From Granulosicoccus sp963833195 (GTDB lineage Bacteria; Pseudomonadota; Gammaproteobacteria; Granulosicoccales; Granulosicoccaceae), in contig CAWHXF010000027.1 in assembly GCA_963833195.1 (NCBI GenBank), positions 4,340,001 through 4,404,000 of the forward strand: a DNA stretch of 64,000 nt. Direction: 5' to 3'. The notes beneath the pieces were generated by a model. It made no database searches and was not told the origin of the DNA. It was given only the letters and a program-made list of their open reading frames with translations. Made by a program: the position numbers and the translations under genes. Position 1 is the first letter of the stretch. Each line of letters opens with the position of its first letter. Below are positions 42,675 to 53,112 of this stretch, one piece after another.

Positions 42675-42706
42675 TGGGGGTCCGACCGCATTCGACACCG
42701 ACGAGC

Positions 42707-43708
42707 ATGAGCGAGCGTCCCTTCCGCTTCGGCATCCTGTCCACCGCGCTGATCGCGCGCGAACAGGTCATTCCGGGCATCGCGCGCGCGTCGAACGCGG
42801 TCGTGACCGCCATCGCGTCGCGCTCGGCGAAGAGGGCGCGTGCCCTTGCCGACGCCGTCGGCGCGCCGCTGGCGTTCGGCTCCTACGAGGAGCTTCTGGC
42901 GTGCCCGGACATCGACGGCGTGTACGTGCCGCTGCCCACGTCGATGCACCTCGAATGGGCGCTGGCGGCGGCGAAGGCCGGCAAGCACGTGCTCGTCGAG
43001 AAGCCGCTGGCGCTCGCGGCGAAGGACATCCGTCCGCTGATCCGCGCGCGCGACGAGCGCGGGGTGGTGGTGTCCGAGGCGTTCATGGTGGTGTATCACC
43101 CGCAGTGGGCGAAGGTGCGCGAGCTGGTCGCGAAGAAGGCCATCGGGGAGCTGCGCATGGTGGACGCCTGCTTCACGTACTACAACACGGATCCGAAGAA
43201 CATGCGCAACCGCCCCGAGCTCGGCGGCGGCGCCATCCCGGACATCGGCGTGTACCCCGTCGTCACGACGCGCTTCGCGACCGGCAAGGAGCCTCTGCGC
43301 GTACGGGCCACCATCGAGCGCGATCCCGACTTCGGCACCGATCGCCACGCGAGCGTGCAGGTGGAATTCGAAGGCTTCGAGATGTCGTTCTACCTGTCGA
43401 CGCAGCTCGCGGCGCGCCAGGGCATCGCGTTCCACGGCGACAAGGGCTTCGTCGAGCTCGCCGCGCCCTTCAACTCGAACCTCTACGAGGGCGACGAGGT
43501 GCGGCTGCACGACCGCCACCACGCGAAGGTGCAGGGCTTTCGCTACACGGGGGTCGATCAGTACGCGCTGGAGATCGAGGCGTTCGCGCGCGCCGCGATG
43601 ACCGGGGACGCCTCCGGCGTGTTCTCGCTGGAGGACTCGGTGGCGAACCAGCGCGTCATCGACGCGATCTGCAAGGCCGGCCGGACCGGGCGGTGGGAGA
43701 AGGTCTGA
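42707..43708 (+). CDS. Gfo/Idh/MocA-family oxidoreductase
   Basis: A 333-residue NAD(P)-dependent dehydrogenase. The N-terminal Rossmann fold has FGILSTALIAREQVIPGI, and YVPLPTSMHLEWALAAAKAG leads to the catalytic EKPLAL motif. The C-terminal domain has GGGAIPDIGVYPVVTTRF, with the Asp and Tyr usual for this family. Substrates are generally sugars or polyols; the precise one is unknown. It is convergent with the EamA gene, 7 bp apart. Confidence 0.88.
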   Translation: MSERPFRFGILSTALIAREQVIPGIARASNAVVTAIASRSAKRARALADAVGAPLAFGSYEELLACPDIDGVYVPLPTSMHLEWALAAAKAGKHVLVEKPLALAAKDIRPLIRARDERGVVVSEAFMVVYHPQWAKVRELVAKKAIGELRMVDACFTYYNTDPKNMRNRPELGGGAIPDIGVYPVVTTRFATGKEPLRVRATIERDPDFGTDRHASVQVEFEGFEMSFYLSTQLAARQGIAFHGDKGFVELAAPFNSNLYEGDEVRLHDRHHAKVQGFRYTGVDQYALEIEAFARAAMTGDASGVFSLEDSVANQRVIDAICKAGRTGRWEKV

Positions 43709-43715
43709 CGACCCG

Positions 43716-44627
43716 TCAGGATGTGGGAACGGTGCGCCGACGCGCCGCCAGCACGCCCGTCGTCAGTGCCGTGCCGAGCACGATGATCGCGCCGCCGACG
43801 AGCGTGGCCCCGTCCACGCGCTCGTTCAGCAGCGACGCGCCCCAGCCCACGCCGAACACCGGGATCACGAACGTCACCGCGATGGTGCGCGTCGAGCCGA
43901 TGCTCCCTATCAGATGGAAGAAAAGCAGGTAGGCGAACCCGGTGCACACCGTGCCGAGCGCGAGCACCGAGCCCCACCCCACGGCGCCGGGCGCGGCCCC
44001 CGGCGCGGACAGCTCCGGCCACAGCAGCAGCCCCGGCACGAGCAGCGCGAGCGTCGCCGAGAGCTGGCTGCCCGTCGCGAGCGCCAGCGGATCGACCCCG
44101 GACAGGAAGCGCCGGGCGTAGTTCGCCGCGAGTCCGTAGAAGGCCGTGGCCGTCAGCGCCGCGACGAAGGGCAGGGCGATCTCGCCCGCGCCGCGCGTCT
44201 GCGCGGAGACGTCGCCGCCCGCGAGCACGATCACGCCGGCGACGCCGAGGCACAGCCCGAGCGCCTGCAGCTTCGTCAGACGGTCGCCGAGCCACAGGAA
44301 GGCCACGCCCGCGCTCCACAGCGGCGCCAGCGAATTCATGATGGAGGTGACGCCCGCGCTGAGCGTCAGCGTCGCGTAGCCCAGCAGCACGAAGGGGACG
44401 GCGGAGTTCAGCACGCCGACGACCGCGATGTGCCGCGCGTTCGCGCGCAGATCTCCGGGGCGGCCGAACAACAGCAGCATCGGCACGAGCGTCGCGGCGC
44501 CCACCGCGCAGCGCAGCAGCATCAGCGGTACGGGCCCGAAGATCGGCGCGGCCACGCGCATGAACAGGAACGAGGCGCCCCAGATCGCGGCGAGCGCGAG
44601 GAAGACGGCGGTGTCTTTCGGGCTCAA
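43716..44627 (-). CDS. EamA-family (DMT) transporter
   Basis: A 303-residue inner-membrane protein with ten helices in two EamA repeats (first FLALAAIWGASFLFMR, second from AALTATAFYGLAANYARRF). The start is TTG 44627, which overlaps the stop of the Uma2 gene (TTGA), so translation is probably coupled. The open frame extends further upstream through Uma2 but is not membrane-like there. The family exports amino acids or metabolites; substrate unknown. Confidence 0.83.
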   Translation of the reverse strand: MSPKDTAVFLALAAIWGASFLFMRVAAPIFGPVPLMLLRCAVGAATLVPMLLLFGRPGDLRANARHIAVVGVLNSAVPFVLLGYATLTLSAGVTSIMNSLAPLWSAGVAFLWLGDRLTKLQALGLCLGVAGVIVLAGGDVSAQTRGAGEIALPFVAALTATAFYGLAANYARRFLSGVDPLALATGSQLSATLALLVPGLLLWPELSAPGAAPGAVGWGSVLALGTVCTGFAYLLFFHLIGSIGSTRTIAVTFVIPVFGVGWGASLLNERVDGATLVGGAIIVLGTALTTGVLAARRRTVPTS

Positions 44628-45187
44628 GGCCAGGGCGGCCGGATGGCGACCGCCTCGAACGGCGGCAAGCGGATCTCGACGTCGCCTTCGCACGACCCGG
44701 CGTCGACCCACGAGCCGGCATCGTTCGCGAGCGCCTCGACGGTGCGCGCCTTCGGATCGACGATCCAGACGTGCCCGACACCGAACCGGCCGTACGTGGC
44801 GAGCTTGTCCCCGCGGTCGAAGGCTTCCGTGCGGGGGGACAGGATCTCGCAGATCCAGTCGGGCACGATCTCGAAGCGGTGTCCGTCGGGGAGCTCGGGC
44901 ATGTGCTCGCGCCGCCAGCCGGCGATGTCGGGCACCGCCAGCTCGACATCGCGGATGAAGTGCACCTCGGGCTCGTCCAGGATCCACCAGCCGCCGGGCC
45001 CGCCGACGCCCTCGTCGAACGGCGTCTCCAGGCTGGAGCCGAGCCGGGAGTTGATGCGGACGTGTCGCGCCGTCGGGCGCGGGTGCACGTGCAGCTGCCC
45101 GTCGATGATCTCGCCGCCGTACCCCTCGGGCAGCGACTCGATGTACTCGTACAGCGTGAGCGCGCGCGGCTTAGGAGAGGCGTTCAT
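44624..45187 (-). CDS. Uma2-family (DUF820) putative endonuclease, second copy
   Basis: A 187-residue PD-(D/E)XK-fold protein: YEYIESLPEGYGGEIIDGQL, VELAVPDIAGWRREHMPEL, the catalytic-like CEILSPRTEAFDRGDKLATYG, then VWIVDPKARTVEAL. Its E/D/ExK pattern is complete. It differs strongly from the Uma2 protein at 32847, so they are not recent copies. It overlaps the EamA gene in TTGA. Function unknown. Confidence 0.82.
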   Translation of the reverse strand: MNASPKPRALTLYEYIESLPEGYGGEIIDGQLHVHPRPTARHVRINSRLGSSLETPFDEGVGGPGGWWILDEPEVHFIRDVELAVPDIAGWRREHMPELPDGHRFEIVPDWICEILSPRTEAFDRGDKLATYGRFGVGHVWIVDPKARTVEALANDAGSWVDAGSCEGDVEIRLPPFEAVAIRPPWP

Positions 45188-45223
45188 GGCGCCAGTATCC
45201 CCGCAACCGCGCCCGGGGTCATC

Positions 45224-48200
45224 TCACGGTTCGCGCGGCCCGGCCAGCACCGCCGCAGGGCGCCTGCGCCCCGGCACGATGGACGGCCGCACTGGCCGGT
45301 CGAGCACGGGGGGCTCGTCGCCAGCCGTCGTTCCGCGGTCCTCGGGCAACCCCGGCTCGGCCGGTCCGCCGCTGCCCGTGCCGTCCGGCGCGATGCCGCC
45401 GCCGTGCTCGTCCTCGTCCGGCAGCGCGTCGAGCTTCCCGCCCAGATCCCGTGCCAGCAGCATGTACACCGACGGGATCACGAAGAGCGTGAACATCGTG
45501 CCGATGGCCATGCCGCCGACGAGCGTGAGGCCGATCGAGTTCCGCGCCTCGGCACCCGCGCCGGTGACGAGCACCAGCGGGAAGTGTCCGGCCACGGTCG
45601 CCGTCGTGGTCATGAGGATGGGCCGTAGGCGTGTTCTGGCCGCCGAGCGGATGGCGGCGAGCTTGTGCAGGCCCTTCTGCTGCATCTGCTTGGCGAACTC
45701 CACCACCAGGATGCCGTTCTTGGCCACCAGGCCTATCAGTGTCACGAGCCCCACCTGGGAGTAGATGTTCAAGGTGGTCGTGAACGAGTTGGTCCAGTAC
45801 GGCAGCTCCGGGTTCGGCATCTTCAGGAACGTGAAGATCAGCGCGCCGAACATGGCGAGCGGCACCGAGCCCGCGAGGATCACGAGCGGATCGCGGAAGC
45901 TGTTGAACTGCGCGGCCAGCGTCAGGTAGATCAGCACGACGGCCAGGATGAAGGCGGGCAGGAACTTGTTGCCCTCGAGCCGAAGCTGCCGGGACTCGCC
46001 GGTGTAGTCGAGCGAGTAGTTCGCCGGCACGATCGCGGCGGCCTCGTTCTCCAGGAAGGTCAGCGCCTCGTCCAGGGTCGCGATGGTCACGCCCGACAGC
46101 TTCACCGCGTTCAGCTGCTGGAAGCGGTTCAGCGCGCGCGGCACCGTGCGGTTCTCGATGCTCGGCGATGGAGCCGAGCTGCACCATCTCGTCGTCGGGG
46201 CCGGTGACGTACAGGTCCTCGAGCTGGTCGGGGTTCAGCCGATCGCTGCGGATGGCCTGCGGGATGACCTTGTAGCTGCGGCCGTCCTTGTTGAAGCGGT
46301 TGACGTACTGGCCGCCCAGCAGCGTGCCGACGTCCGCGCCCACCTGCTGCATGGTCAGGCCCATGTCGGCGACCCGATCCCGGTCGATCATGAGGCGCGA
46401 CTCGGCCTTGTCGATCTTGGTGTCGATGATGGGCGGGAACGCGAAGAGCCCGGACTGGATGGCGGCGCCCTGCAGCTGCTGCGCGTATTCGAGGATCTGC
46501 TCGGGCTCGTCGGTGGAGGCCAGCAGGAACTCGACCGGGAACTGGCCGCCGCCGGGCAGCGCGGGCGGGGTCACGGGGAACATCGAGAGTCCGGAGATCT
46601 CGTTGAGCTTGCCCGCGACCTCGTTCTTGATCTCGAACACCGTGCGGTCGCGCTCGCTCCAGTCCGCGAGCGCCATGCCGCCGAAGCCGCCCTGCGGGTT
46701 CGTGAGCTGGAAGGTGAAGTCGGTCTCCTCGATGTCGCGGAAGGTCTCGTCGGCCTTCAGCGACCAGCCGGAGGCCGCCTCGATGGTGCTGTTCGCGCTC
46801 GCATCGATGATGCCGAAGATGATGCCCTGGTCCTCGGTGGGCGCGAGCTCCTTCGGCGACATGATGAACATCGGGATGCACAAGAGGCTGATCGTGATCC
46901 ACACGACGTAGACCGCCGGGCGCGCGCGCAGCGTGGCGTCGAGCCCGCGCGTGTAGCCGCGCTTGATCTCGTCGAAGGTGCGGTTCACGCGACCGGTGAA
47001 GCCGCGATCGTGGTCGCCCTCGCGCAGCAGCGCCGCCGACATCATCGGCGACAGGGTCAGCGCGACGATGCCGGAGATGGTCACCGCACCCGCGAGCGTG
47101 AACGCGAACTCGCGGAAGAGCGACCCCGTGAGCCCGCCCTGCAGGCCGATCGGCAGGTACACGGCCACGAGCGTCGCCGTCATCGCGATGACCGGACCGA
47201 CGAGCTCGCGCGCACCGAGCATGGCCGCCTCGATGCGTCCCTTGCCCTCGGAGATGTGGCGCTCGACGTTCTCGACCACCACGATGGCGTCGTCGACGAC
47301 GAGCCCCACCGACAGCACGATGGCCAGCAGGGTGAGCAGGTTGATGCTGAAGCCGAACAGCTGCATCAGGAACACCGCGCCGATCAGCGAGATCGGGATC
47401 GCCATGATCGGGATCAGCACCGAGCGGAAGTTGCCCAGGAACAGGAAGATCACGATGCAGACGATGGCGAGCGTCTCGGCCATCGTCTTGCCGACCTCGA
47501 AGATCGAGGTGGCGATGTACTCGCTCGCGTCGTAGGCCACCTCGGCGGTCATGCCCGAGGGCAGCGTGGACTGGATGTCGGCCAGATCCGCGCGCACCAG
47601 CTCCATGACGTCCAGCGTGTTGGCGTTGGGCAGCGGGAAGATGCCCATGAAGATGGCCTCCTCCCCGAGCGCGCGCACGACGGTGTCGTTGTCCGCCGAG
47701 CCGAGCTCCACCTCGGCGACGTCGCCCAGGCGAATGACCGAATCGCCCTCGCCGCGCAGCACGAGCTGCTCGAAGTCCTCGACCGTGGAGATGTCGGTGT
47801 CGGCCGACAGGTTCACCGCCACGAGCGAGCCCTTGGTCTGGCCGAGGGCTGCGAGGTAGTTGTTCGCGCCGAGCGCGGTGCGCACCTGGGTGGGCGTGAC
47901 GCCGTAGGCCGCGAGCTTGGTCGGGTCGAGCCAGATGCGCATCGCGAACTCGCGCCCGCCGAGGATGTCGGCGCGCTGCACGCCCTCGAGCGCCGAGAGC
48001 CTCGGCTGCACCACGCGCGCGAGGAAGTCGGTGACCTGGTTCGGCTCCAGGATGTCGGACTTGAACGCGAGGTAGGCCGACGCGAACTCGCTGTCCGCGG
48101 ACTCGACGTTGATGGACGGTGCCTCGGCCTCGGGCGGCAGGTTGCCGCGCACCTGGTTCACCTTCGAGGTGATCTCGGACAGCGCCTTGATGGGGTCGTA

Positions 48201-48495
48201 GTTCAGCTCCAGCTGGGCCGTTGATGGTCGACACGCCCGGCAGGCTCTGCGAGGAGATGTAGTCGATGCCGTCGGCCCCGCCGATGGCCCGCTCCAGCTC
48301 GGTCGTGATGAAGCCGCGCACCAGCTCGGCGCTGGCGCCCACGTAGGGCGTCGTGACGGTGACGGTCGCGTTGTCCGAGCGCGGGTACTGGCGCACCGAC
48401 AGCCCGCGGATGGCCTGCAGGCCCGCGATCAGGATCAGCAGGCTGACGACGATCGAGACGACCGGGCGCTTGACGAAGAGGTCGGTGAAGCTCAT
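45224..48495 (-). CDS. RND efflux pump inner-membrane transporter (AcrB/MexB-like), two +1 frameshifts
   Basis: A proton-driven resistance-nodulation-division pump, about 1089 residues after removing one base at 48219 and one at 46160. Helices and loops are typical: MSFTDLFVKRPVVSIVVSLL at the start, NATVTVTTPYVGAS, the VGLVVDDAIVVVENVERH segment holding the Asp-Asp proton relay, and the late GLVTLIGLVAKNGILVVEFA. The breaks fall between STIN and AQLELNY and between SIAE and IENRTV, and both sides match the family. AGGAGG lies upstream of ATG 48495. It works with the preceding membrane-fusion protein. No outer-membrane TolC gene is present. Confidence 0.85.
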
Positions 48496-48508
48496 GCCGG
48501 TATCCTCC

Positions 48509-49671
48509 TCAGGCGTTGTCGGGGGTGGGATCGAGGCTCGGCTGCCTGCGAGCCGTCGTCGTTGATCACGACCGCCGCACCGTTCCGGAGCTTGAACACG
48601 CCATCGCCTGCGAGCTGCTGGCCGGGCTCCAGCCCCTTCAGCACCTCGACGAAGTCGCCGCGGCGCTCGCCGAGCTGCACGAACTGCTGGCGCGCGGCGA
48701 GCTGGCCCGCGGGGGCGCCGCCGCGCTCGACGTTCGCCCCGTCGGACTCCTCGAGCACGAACACGCTGTCGCCGAAGGTGGCGAAGCGACACCGCGGTCA
48801 GCGGCACCATGAGCACGGGCTTGGTCTGCGGCAGCACGACCTCGACGCTCGCGAACATGCCCGGCAGCAAGGAGGGCTTGCCCTCGGCGGTCTCGGGGTT
48901 CTCGAGCTCGGCCTGCACCCGCACGGTGCGCGTGCTGGAGCTGATCTCGGTGTCGATGGCCGTGATCTCGCCATCGAAGGTGCGTCCGGGCACCGCGTCG
49001 GTCACGACGCGCACCGGCTGCCCTTCGGCGATGCGTCCGAGCACCTGCTGCGGCAACGAGACGTTGACGCGCATGGGGTCGGTATTCTGCAGCGAGACGA
49101 TGGGCACGCCCTGTGCGAGATCCTGTCCGATGTCCACCTGGCGCAGGCCCAGCCGGCCCGCGAACGGCGCGACGATGCGCTTCTTGTCCAGGCTCGTGCG
49201 GATGTTCTCCACCTGCGCCTCGGCGTTCTCGAACTGCGCGCTGGCGGCGTCGAGGTCCGACTGCGAGACCGCGTTGCTGCGGCGCAGCCGCTCGTTGCGA
49301 TCGAGCGTGCTGCGCGCGAGCGCGAGCGCCGATTCCGCGGCGCGAAGCTGCGCCACCTCGGTGGAGGTGTCCTGCTCGAGCAGCACCTCCCCAGCCTCGA
49401 CCTCCTCGCCGCCGTCGAAGTACAACTGCGTGACGCGCCCCGGCAGGTCGGCCGTGATGGTGACGCCCTGGGCCGCCTCCATGGTGCCGATGCCTTCGAG
49501 CGTGACCTCCCACTCGGCGTTCTCGGCGACCGCCGAGGTGATGGCGGTGGGCGGCATCTGCTGCTCGTCGCCGGCGGCGATCAGGTCCTGGATCTGCACC
49601 GTCTTCAGACCGGCGAGCACGCCGATCACGAGCAGCACGCCGAGCACCGCCAGGGCGATTCGTTTCATCAT
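48509..49671 (-). CDS. RND efflux membrane-fusion protein, two +1 frameshifts
   Basis: A periplasmic adaptor of the AcrA/MexA family, about 386 residues after removing a base at 48786 and one at 48536. One N-terminal membrane anchor (IALAVLGVLLVIGVLAGL) is followed by the biotinyl-lipoyl strands (GRVTQLYFDGGEEVEAGEVL), a coiled-coil hairpin (ESALALARSTLDRNERLR) and the partner half GRLGLRQVDIGQDLAQG. The C-terminal part resumes after the shifts as FATFGDSVFVLEE and ends PTPDNA. Its corrected stop lies 13 bp before the pump's ATG with an AGGAGG between them. Confidence 0.85.
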
Positions 49672-49911
49672 CGTGCGGGGGATCCTGGAAGGAGGAGACT
49701 CGCGCGGGCGCCCGCGAGCAGGCGACGAGCTTGGCACGCGGGCTGCAGTGTCGCCACACCGCGGGCGCCAGCGGGGCGACGTTCCGGCGCGACACGATCG
49801 GTCAGATCGCTCGCACACGAGACCCCATCCGAAAAAACGCCGCGATTGGTGGCGTTCACGGCACGGCTGCCGTGCCGGAAGGCGTGCATACGGATTTGTA
49901 AGTCGTGCAGC

Positions 49912-50804
49912 TCAACGCGCGCGAGCCGCGCGTTCGCCGTCCGAAGCCGACTCGATGGCGTCCGGTTCGTCGTTCCGCAGCAGCGATTCGACCATCGCCA
50001 CGGCGCGCGTCACGATGCGCTCGCGCCGGGTCGGCGCGGCGTCGGCGGGCGTCGCGGAGGGGCTCGCGAGCTCCGGGGATTCCCCGCACGCGAGCTCGCA
50101 GAGCCAGTCGCTAGGCAGCTCGAAATCGCAGTGCGTGGCGTCCGGCACCGATTCGAGCGCGCCGCGCGATCCATCGAAGAGCGTTCGGCCGTTGCCGGCG
50201 GCGTTGCACGCGGCGGGCGGGCCGGCCAGACCCAGCAAGCGGCGCGTCCAGCCGTGCGACCGCGTCCGCGCCGAGCCCCGCCTGGTCCACCAGATCGAGC
50301 GCGACGACGCCCCGCGCGACGGGGTCGTCCGCGCCCGCCAGCAGCGCGGCGAGCGCACCGGCCGAGAATCCCGCGTACACGTTGCGGCCCGGCACGCCGC
50401 GCAGCTCGCGCCAGCGCGCGCATGTCGGCCGCGTTCCTGACGTGGTGACCGTTCCAGGGACGCATGTTGCAGAAGTCGAGCGTGATGGCGCGGTGCCCGG
50501 CGTTGGCGAGTGCGCGAGCCAGACCCACCTCGCGGTCCTGATCGCGCAGGAAGCCGTGACCGATGATCACCGCGGCGTCGGGCGCGACGAGGGGCTCGAA
50601 CACGCGGTAGTCGTAGCGGCAGCCGGCGAGCGAGCGGGCACGCGCATCGACGAGCGTGTAGGCATCGAGGGCAGGGCGCGGCTCGGGACGGTCGGCCGGC
50701 CGGGCGCCGGGTCCGAGGCAGCCGGCCAGCGTCAGCGCAAGCCCGAGAAGCGTGCCCGCGCAGCGGCGTCGATGCGCGCGTCGGCGTCGTGAAGGGCGAT
50801 CCAT
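49912..50804 (-). CDS. Alpha/beta-hydrolase lipoprotein, two +1 frameshifts
   Basis: A lipoprotein with lipobox LTLAGC (about residues 24-29) and an alpha/beta-hydrolase fold: the oxyanion-side GHGFLRDQD, then, after removing one base at 50408, the nucleophile elbow GFSAGALAALL. After removing one at 50245 the frame continues RRLLGLAGPPAACNAAGN to a stop at 49912. The total is about 296 residues. The late sequence DATHCDFELPSD may supply the catalytic His. Its product would be a membrane-anchored periplasmic or surface esterase; substrate unknown. Both breaks are single extra bases, as in the RND genes next door. Confidence 0.7.
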
Positions 50805-50869
50805 GCTCGATGGTACGCATGCAAGGGGGTTGGTAGCCTTCCGCCCCCACGACGAGAACGCCCCACACG

Positions 50870-51862
50870 ATGGACGAGCCCAGCACCGCGACGGTGGCGA
50901 CGCCGACGCTTGCGCGCCTGCACGAGGTCGCGACCGCGCTCGCGCCGCACGTGCTGCGCACGCCCACGGTGCGCTGGCCCGAGACGGCCGCCACGGTGTC
51001 GCCCGTCGGGGACGGTCTGTCGATCAAGCTCGAGCTGCTGCAGCGCACCGGCAGCTTCAAGGCGCGGGGCGCGCTGAACGTCCTGGCGAACGCCGCCGAC
51101 ACCGCCCGGGGCGCGGTCGCGTTCTCGGCCGGCAACCACGCCATCGCCTCGGCCTGGGCGGGGCGCGTGTTCGACGTCGACGTCACCGTCGTCATGCCGC
51201 GCACCGCGAACCCCGCGCGCGTGGAGCGGGTGCGCGCGCTCGGCGGGCGCATCGTGTTCGGGGAGACGATCGACGAGCTCATCGGCATCGTGGAGCGCCT
51301 GCGCGCCGACGAGGGGCGATTCCTGATGCATCCCTTCGAGGGGCCGCACACCGTCGAGGGCACGGCGACCGTGGCGCTGGAGCTCCTGGCCGACGCTCCC
51401 GATCTCGATGCGGTGGTGGTGCCCGTCGGCGGCGGCGGCCTGATCGCCGGCATCGCCAGCGCCGTGCACCGCGTATCGCCCGCCTGCCGGGTCTACGGCG
51501 TGGAGCCCGCCGGGGCGGACGGCATGCGGCAGAGCCTCGCGCGCGGCGCGCCGTTGCCCAAGGTCGCCGTGTCCACCATCGCCGACAGCCTGGGCGCACC
51601 GCTGCACCTGCCGCTGACCTACGCCCTCGTCGAGCGGCACGTCACCGACATCGTCACGGTCACGGACGACGAGATCCGCGCGGCCATGCGCCACTGCTTC
51701 GACGCCCTGAAGCTCGCCGTGGAGCCGGCCTGCGCGGCCGGGCTCGCGGCGCTGTCGGGGCCGCTGCGCGCCGAGCTCGACGGCGCGCGCGTCGGGCTCG
51801 TGGCGTGCGGCAGCAACATCGACCTGGAAGGCTGGACGCGGTTGGCGCTCGGGAAGACGTAG
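50870..51862 (+). CDS. Threonine/serine dehydratase-like PLP enzyme
   Basis: A 330-residue fold-type II PLP enzyme. The lysine that binds PLP is K64 in RTGSFKARGALN, the phosphate loop is VGGGGL (near 189), and SAGNHAIASAWAG is the substrate loop. There is no C-terminal ACT domain, so it resembles catabolic threonine dehydratase or serine racemase-type enzymes. It deaminates threonine or serine to the 2-oxo acid. It is convergent with the HPPD gene, 16 bp apart. Confidence 0.85.
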   Translation: MDEPSTATVATPTLARLHEVATALAPHVLRTPTVRWPETAATVSPVGDGLSIKLELLQRTGSFKARGALNVLANAADTARGAVAFSAGNHAIASAWAGRVFDVDVTVVMPRTANPARVERVRALGGRIVFGETIDELIGIVERLRADEGRFLMHPFEGPHTVEGTATVALELLADAPDLDAVVVPVGGGGLIAGIASAVHRVSPACRVYGVEPAGADGMRQSLARGAPLPKVAVSTIADSLGAPLHLPLTYALVERHVTDIVTVTDDEIRAAMRHCFDALKLAVEPACAAGLAALSGPLRAELDGARVGLVACGSNIDLEGWTRLALGKT

Positions 51863-51878
51863 GCCTCGGGCGGTCGGT

Positions 51879-52997
51879 TCAGCCCGACGTCAATTCGCCG
51901 CTGCGGATCTGTTCCTCCTCGATGCTCTCGAACAGCGCCCGGAAGTTGCCCTCGCCGAAGCCCTCGTCGCCCTTTCGCTGGATGAACTCGAAGAAGATCG
52001 GCCCGATGACGGTCTTCGAGAAGATCTGCAGCAGGATGCGCGTGGTGGCGCCGTCCACGACGCCTTCGCCGTCGATCAGGATGCCGTGCCGGCGCAGCCG
52101 CTCGATCGGCTCGTCGTGGCCGGACACGCGCTCCACCGAACGCTCGTAGTAGGCGTCCGGCGGACCCGGCATGAACTCGACCCCGTTGGCGGCGAGCCGG
52201 TCGACCGATGCGTAGATGTCGTGGGTGCCCACCGCGATGTGCTGGATGCCTTCGCCGCCGTAGGCCTTCAGGTAGGTCTCGATCTGGCTGCGATCGTCGG
52301 TGGATTCGTTCAGGGGAATGCGGATGCGCCCGCACGGCGAGGTGATGGCGCGGCTGACGAGCCCCGTGAGCTTGCCCTCGATGTCGAAGAAGTGGATCTG
52401 GCGGAAGCCGAAGAGATCCCGATAGAAGTCCCACCACACGTCCATGTTGCCGCGGTGCACGTTGTGCGTCAGGTGATCGAGATAGCTGAAGCCGATACCT
52501 CGGGGGCGCGGGTCGGGGTCGCCGAGCCAGTCGAACCGCGCCGCGTAGGGCGATCGGTGCGCGCCGGCATCGTCCACGCCGTAGTCGTCCGTGAAATACA
52601 ACAGCGACCCTCCGATGCCGACGATGGCCGGCACGTCCAGCGTCTTGTCGTCGCCCTCGTAGGGCTCGGCGCCGCGCGCGACGGCGTGCTCGAACGCATG
52701 CCGCGCGTCCACCGTGCGCCAGCACATGGAGGCGGCGCACGGACCGTGTTCGGCGGCGAAGCGCGCGGCATGGCTACCGGGCTCGGCGTTGACGAGGTAG
52801 TTGATGTCGCCCTGGCGCCAGACGGTGATGGCCTTCGAGCGATGGCGCGCGACCGGGGCGTAGCCCATGCGCCCGAACAGGGCCTCGAGCGCCGCCGGGT
52901 CGGGCGAGGCGAACTCGACGAACTCGAAGCCGTCGGTGCCGGCGGGGTTGTGCTCGCCGATGGTGGCGCGCGGTGCATCGTGCGGGAAGGGACCCAT
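51879..52997 (-). CDS. hppD: 4-hydroxyphenylpyruvate dioxygenase
   Basis: A 372-residue iron enzyme of tyrosine breakdown that converts 4-hydroxyphenylpyruvate to homogentisate. The three metal ligands are visible: the first His in YLDHLTHNVHRG, the second in GEGIQHIAVGTHD, and the Glu in GPIFFEFIQRKGDEGFGEGN-like sequence. The start ATG 52997 follows GGAG with 8-nt spacing; a longer open frame exists upstream. No homogentisate dioxygenase gene is next to it, so the rest of the pathway is elsewhere. Confidence 0.93.
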   Translation of the reverse strand: MGPFPHDAPRATIGEHNPAGTDGFEFVEFASPDPAALEALFGRMGYAPVARHRSKAITVWRQGDINYLVNAEPGSHAARFAAEHGPCAASMCWRTVDARHAFEHAVARGAEPYEGDDKTLDVPAIVGIGGSLLYFTDDYGVDDAGAHRSPYAARFDWLGDPDPRPRGIGFSYLDHLTHNVHRGNMDVWWDFYRDLFGFRQIHFFDIEGKLTGLVSRAITSPCGRIRIPLNESTDDRSQIETYLKAYGGEGIQHIAVGTHDIYASVDRLAANGVEFMPGPPDAYYERSVERVSGHDEPIERLRRHGILIDGEGVVDGATTRILLQIFSKTVIGPIFFEFIQRKGDEGFGEGNFRALFESIEEEQIRSGELTSG

Positions 52998-53112
52998 GGC
53001 GAATTCTCCGGAAGCTGACGAGTCGCGAGGAGGCCGACGAGTGTGGTCCGATTCCGGAACCCGTGCCATCCGCGTCGGCTTGTCGGCGGCGGGCCGGGGC
53101 CGGTCGCACGAT

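Noticed and set aside
46083..48224. A 713-codon plus-strand ORF inside the RND pump
   Set aside because: It is the antisense shadow of a GC-rich gene, rich in Arg, Gly, His and Gln, with no family features.
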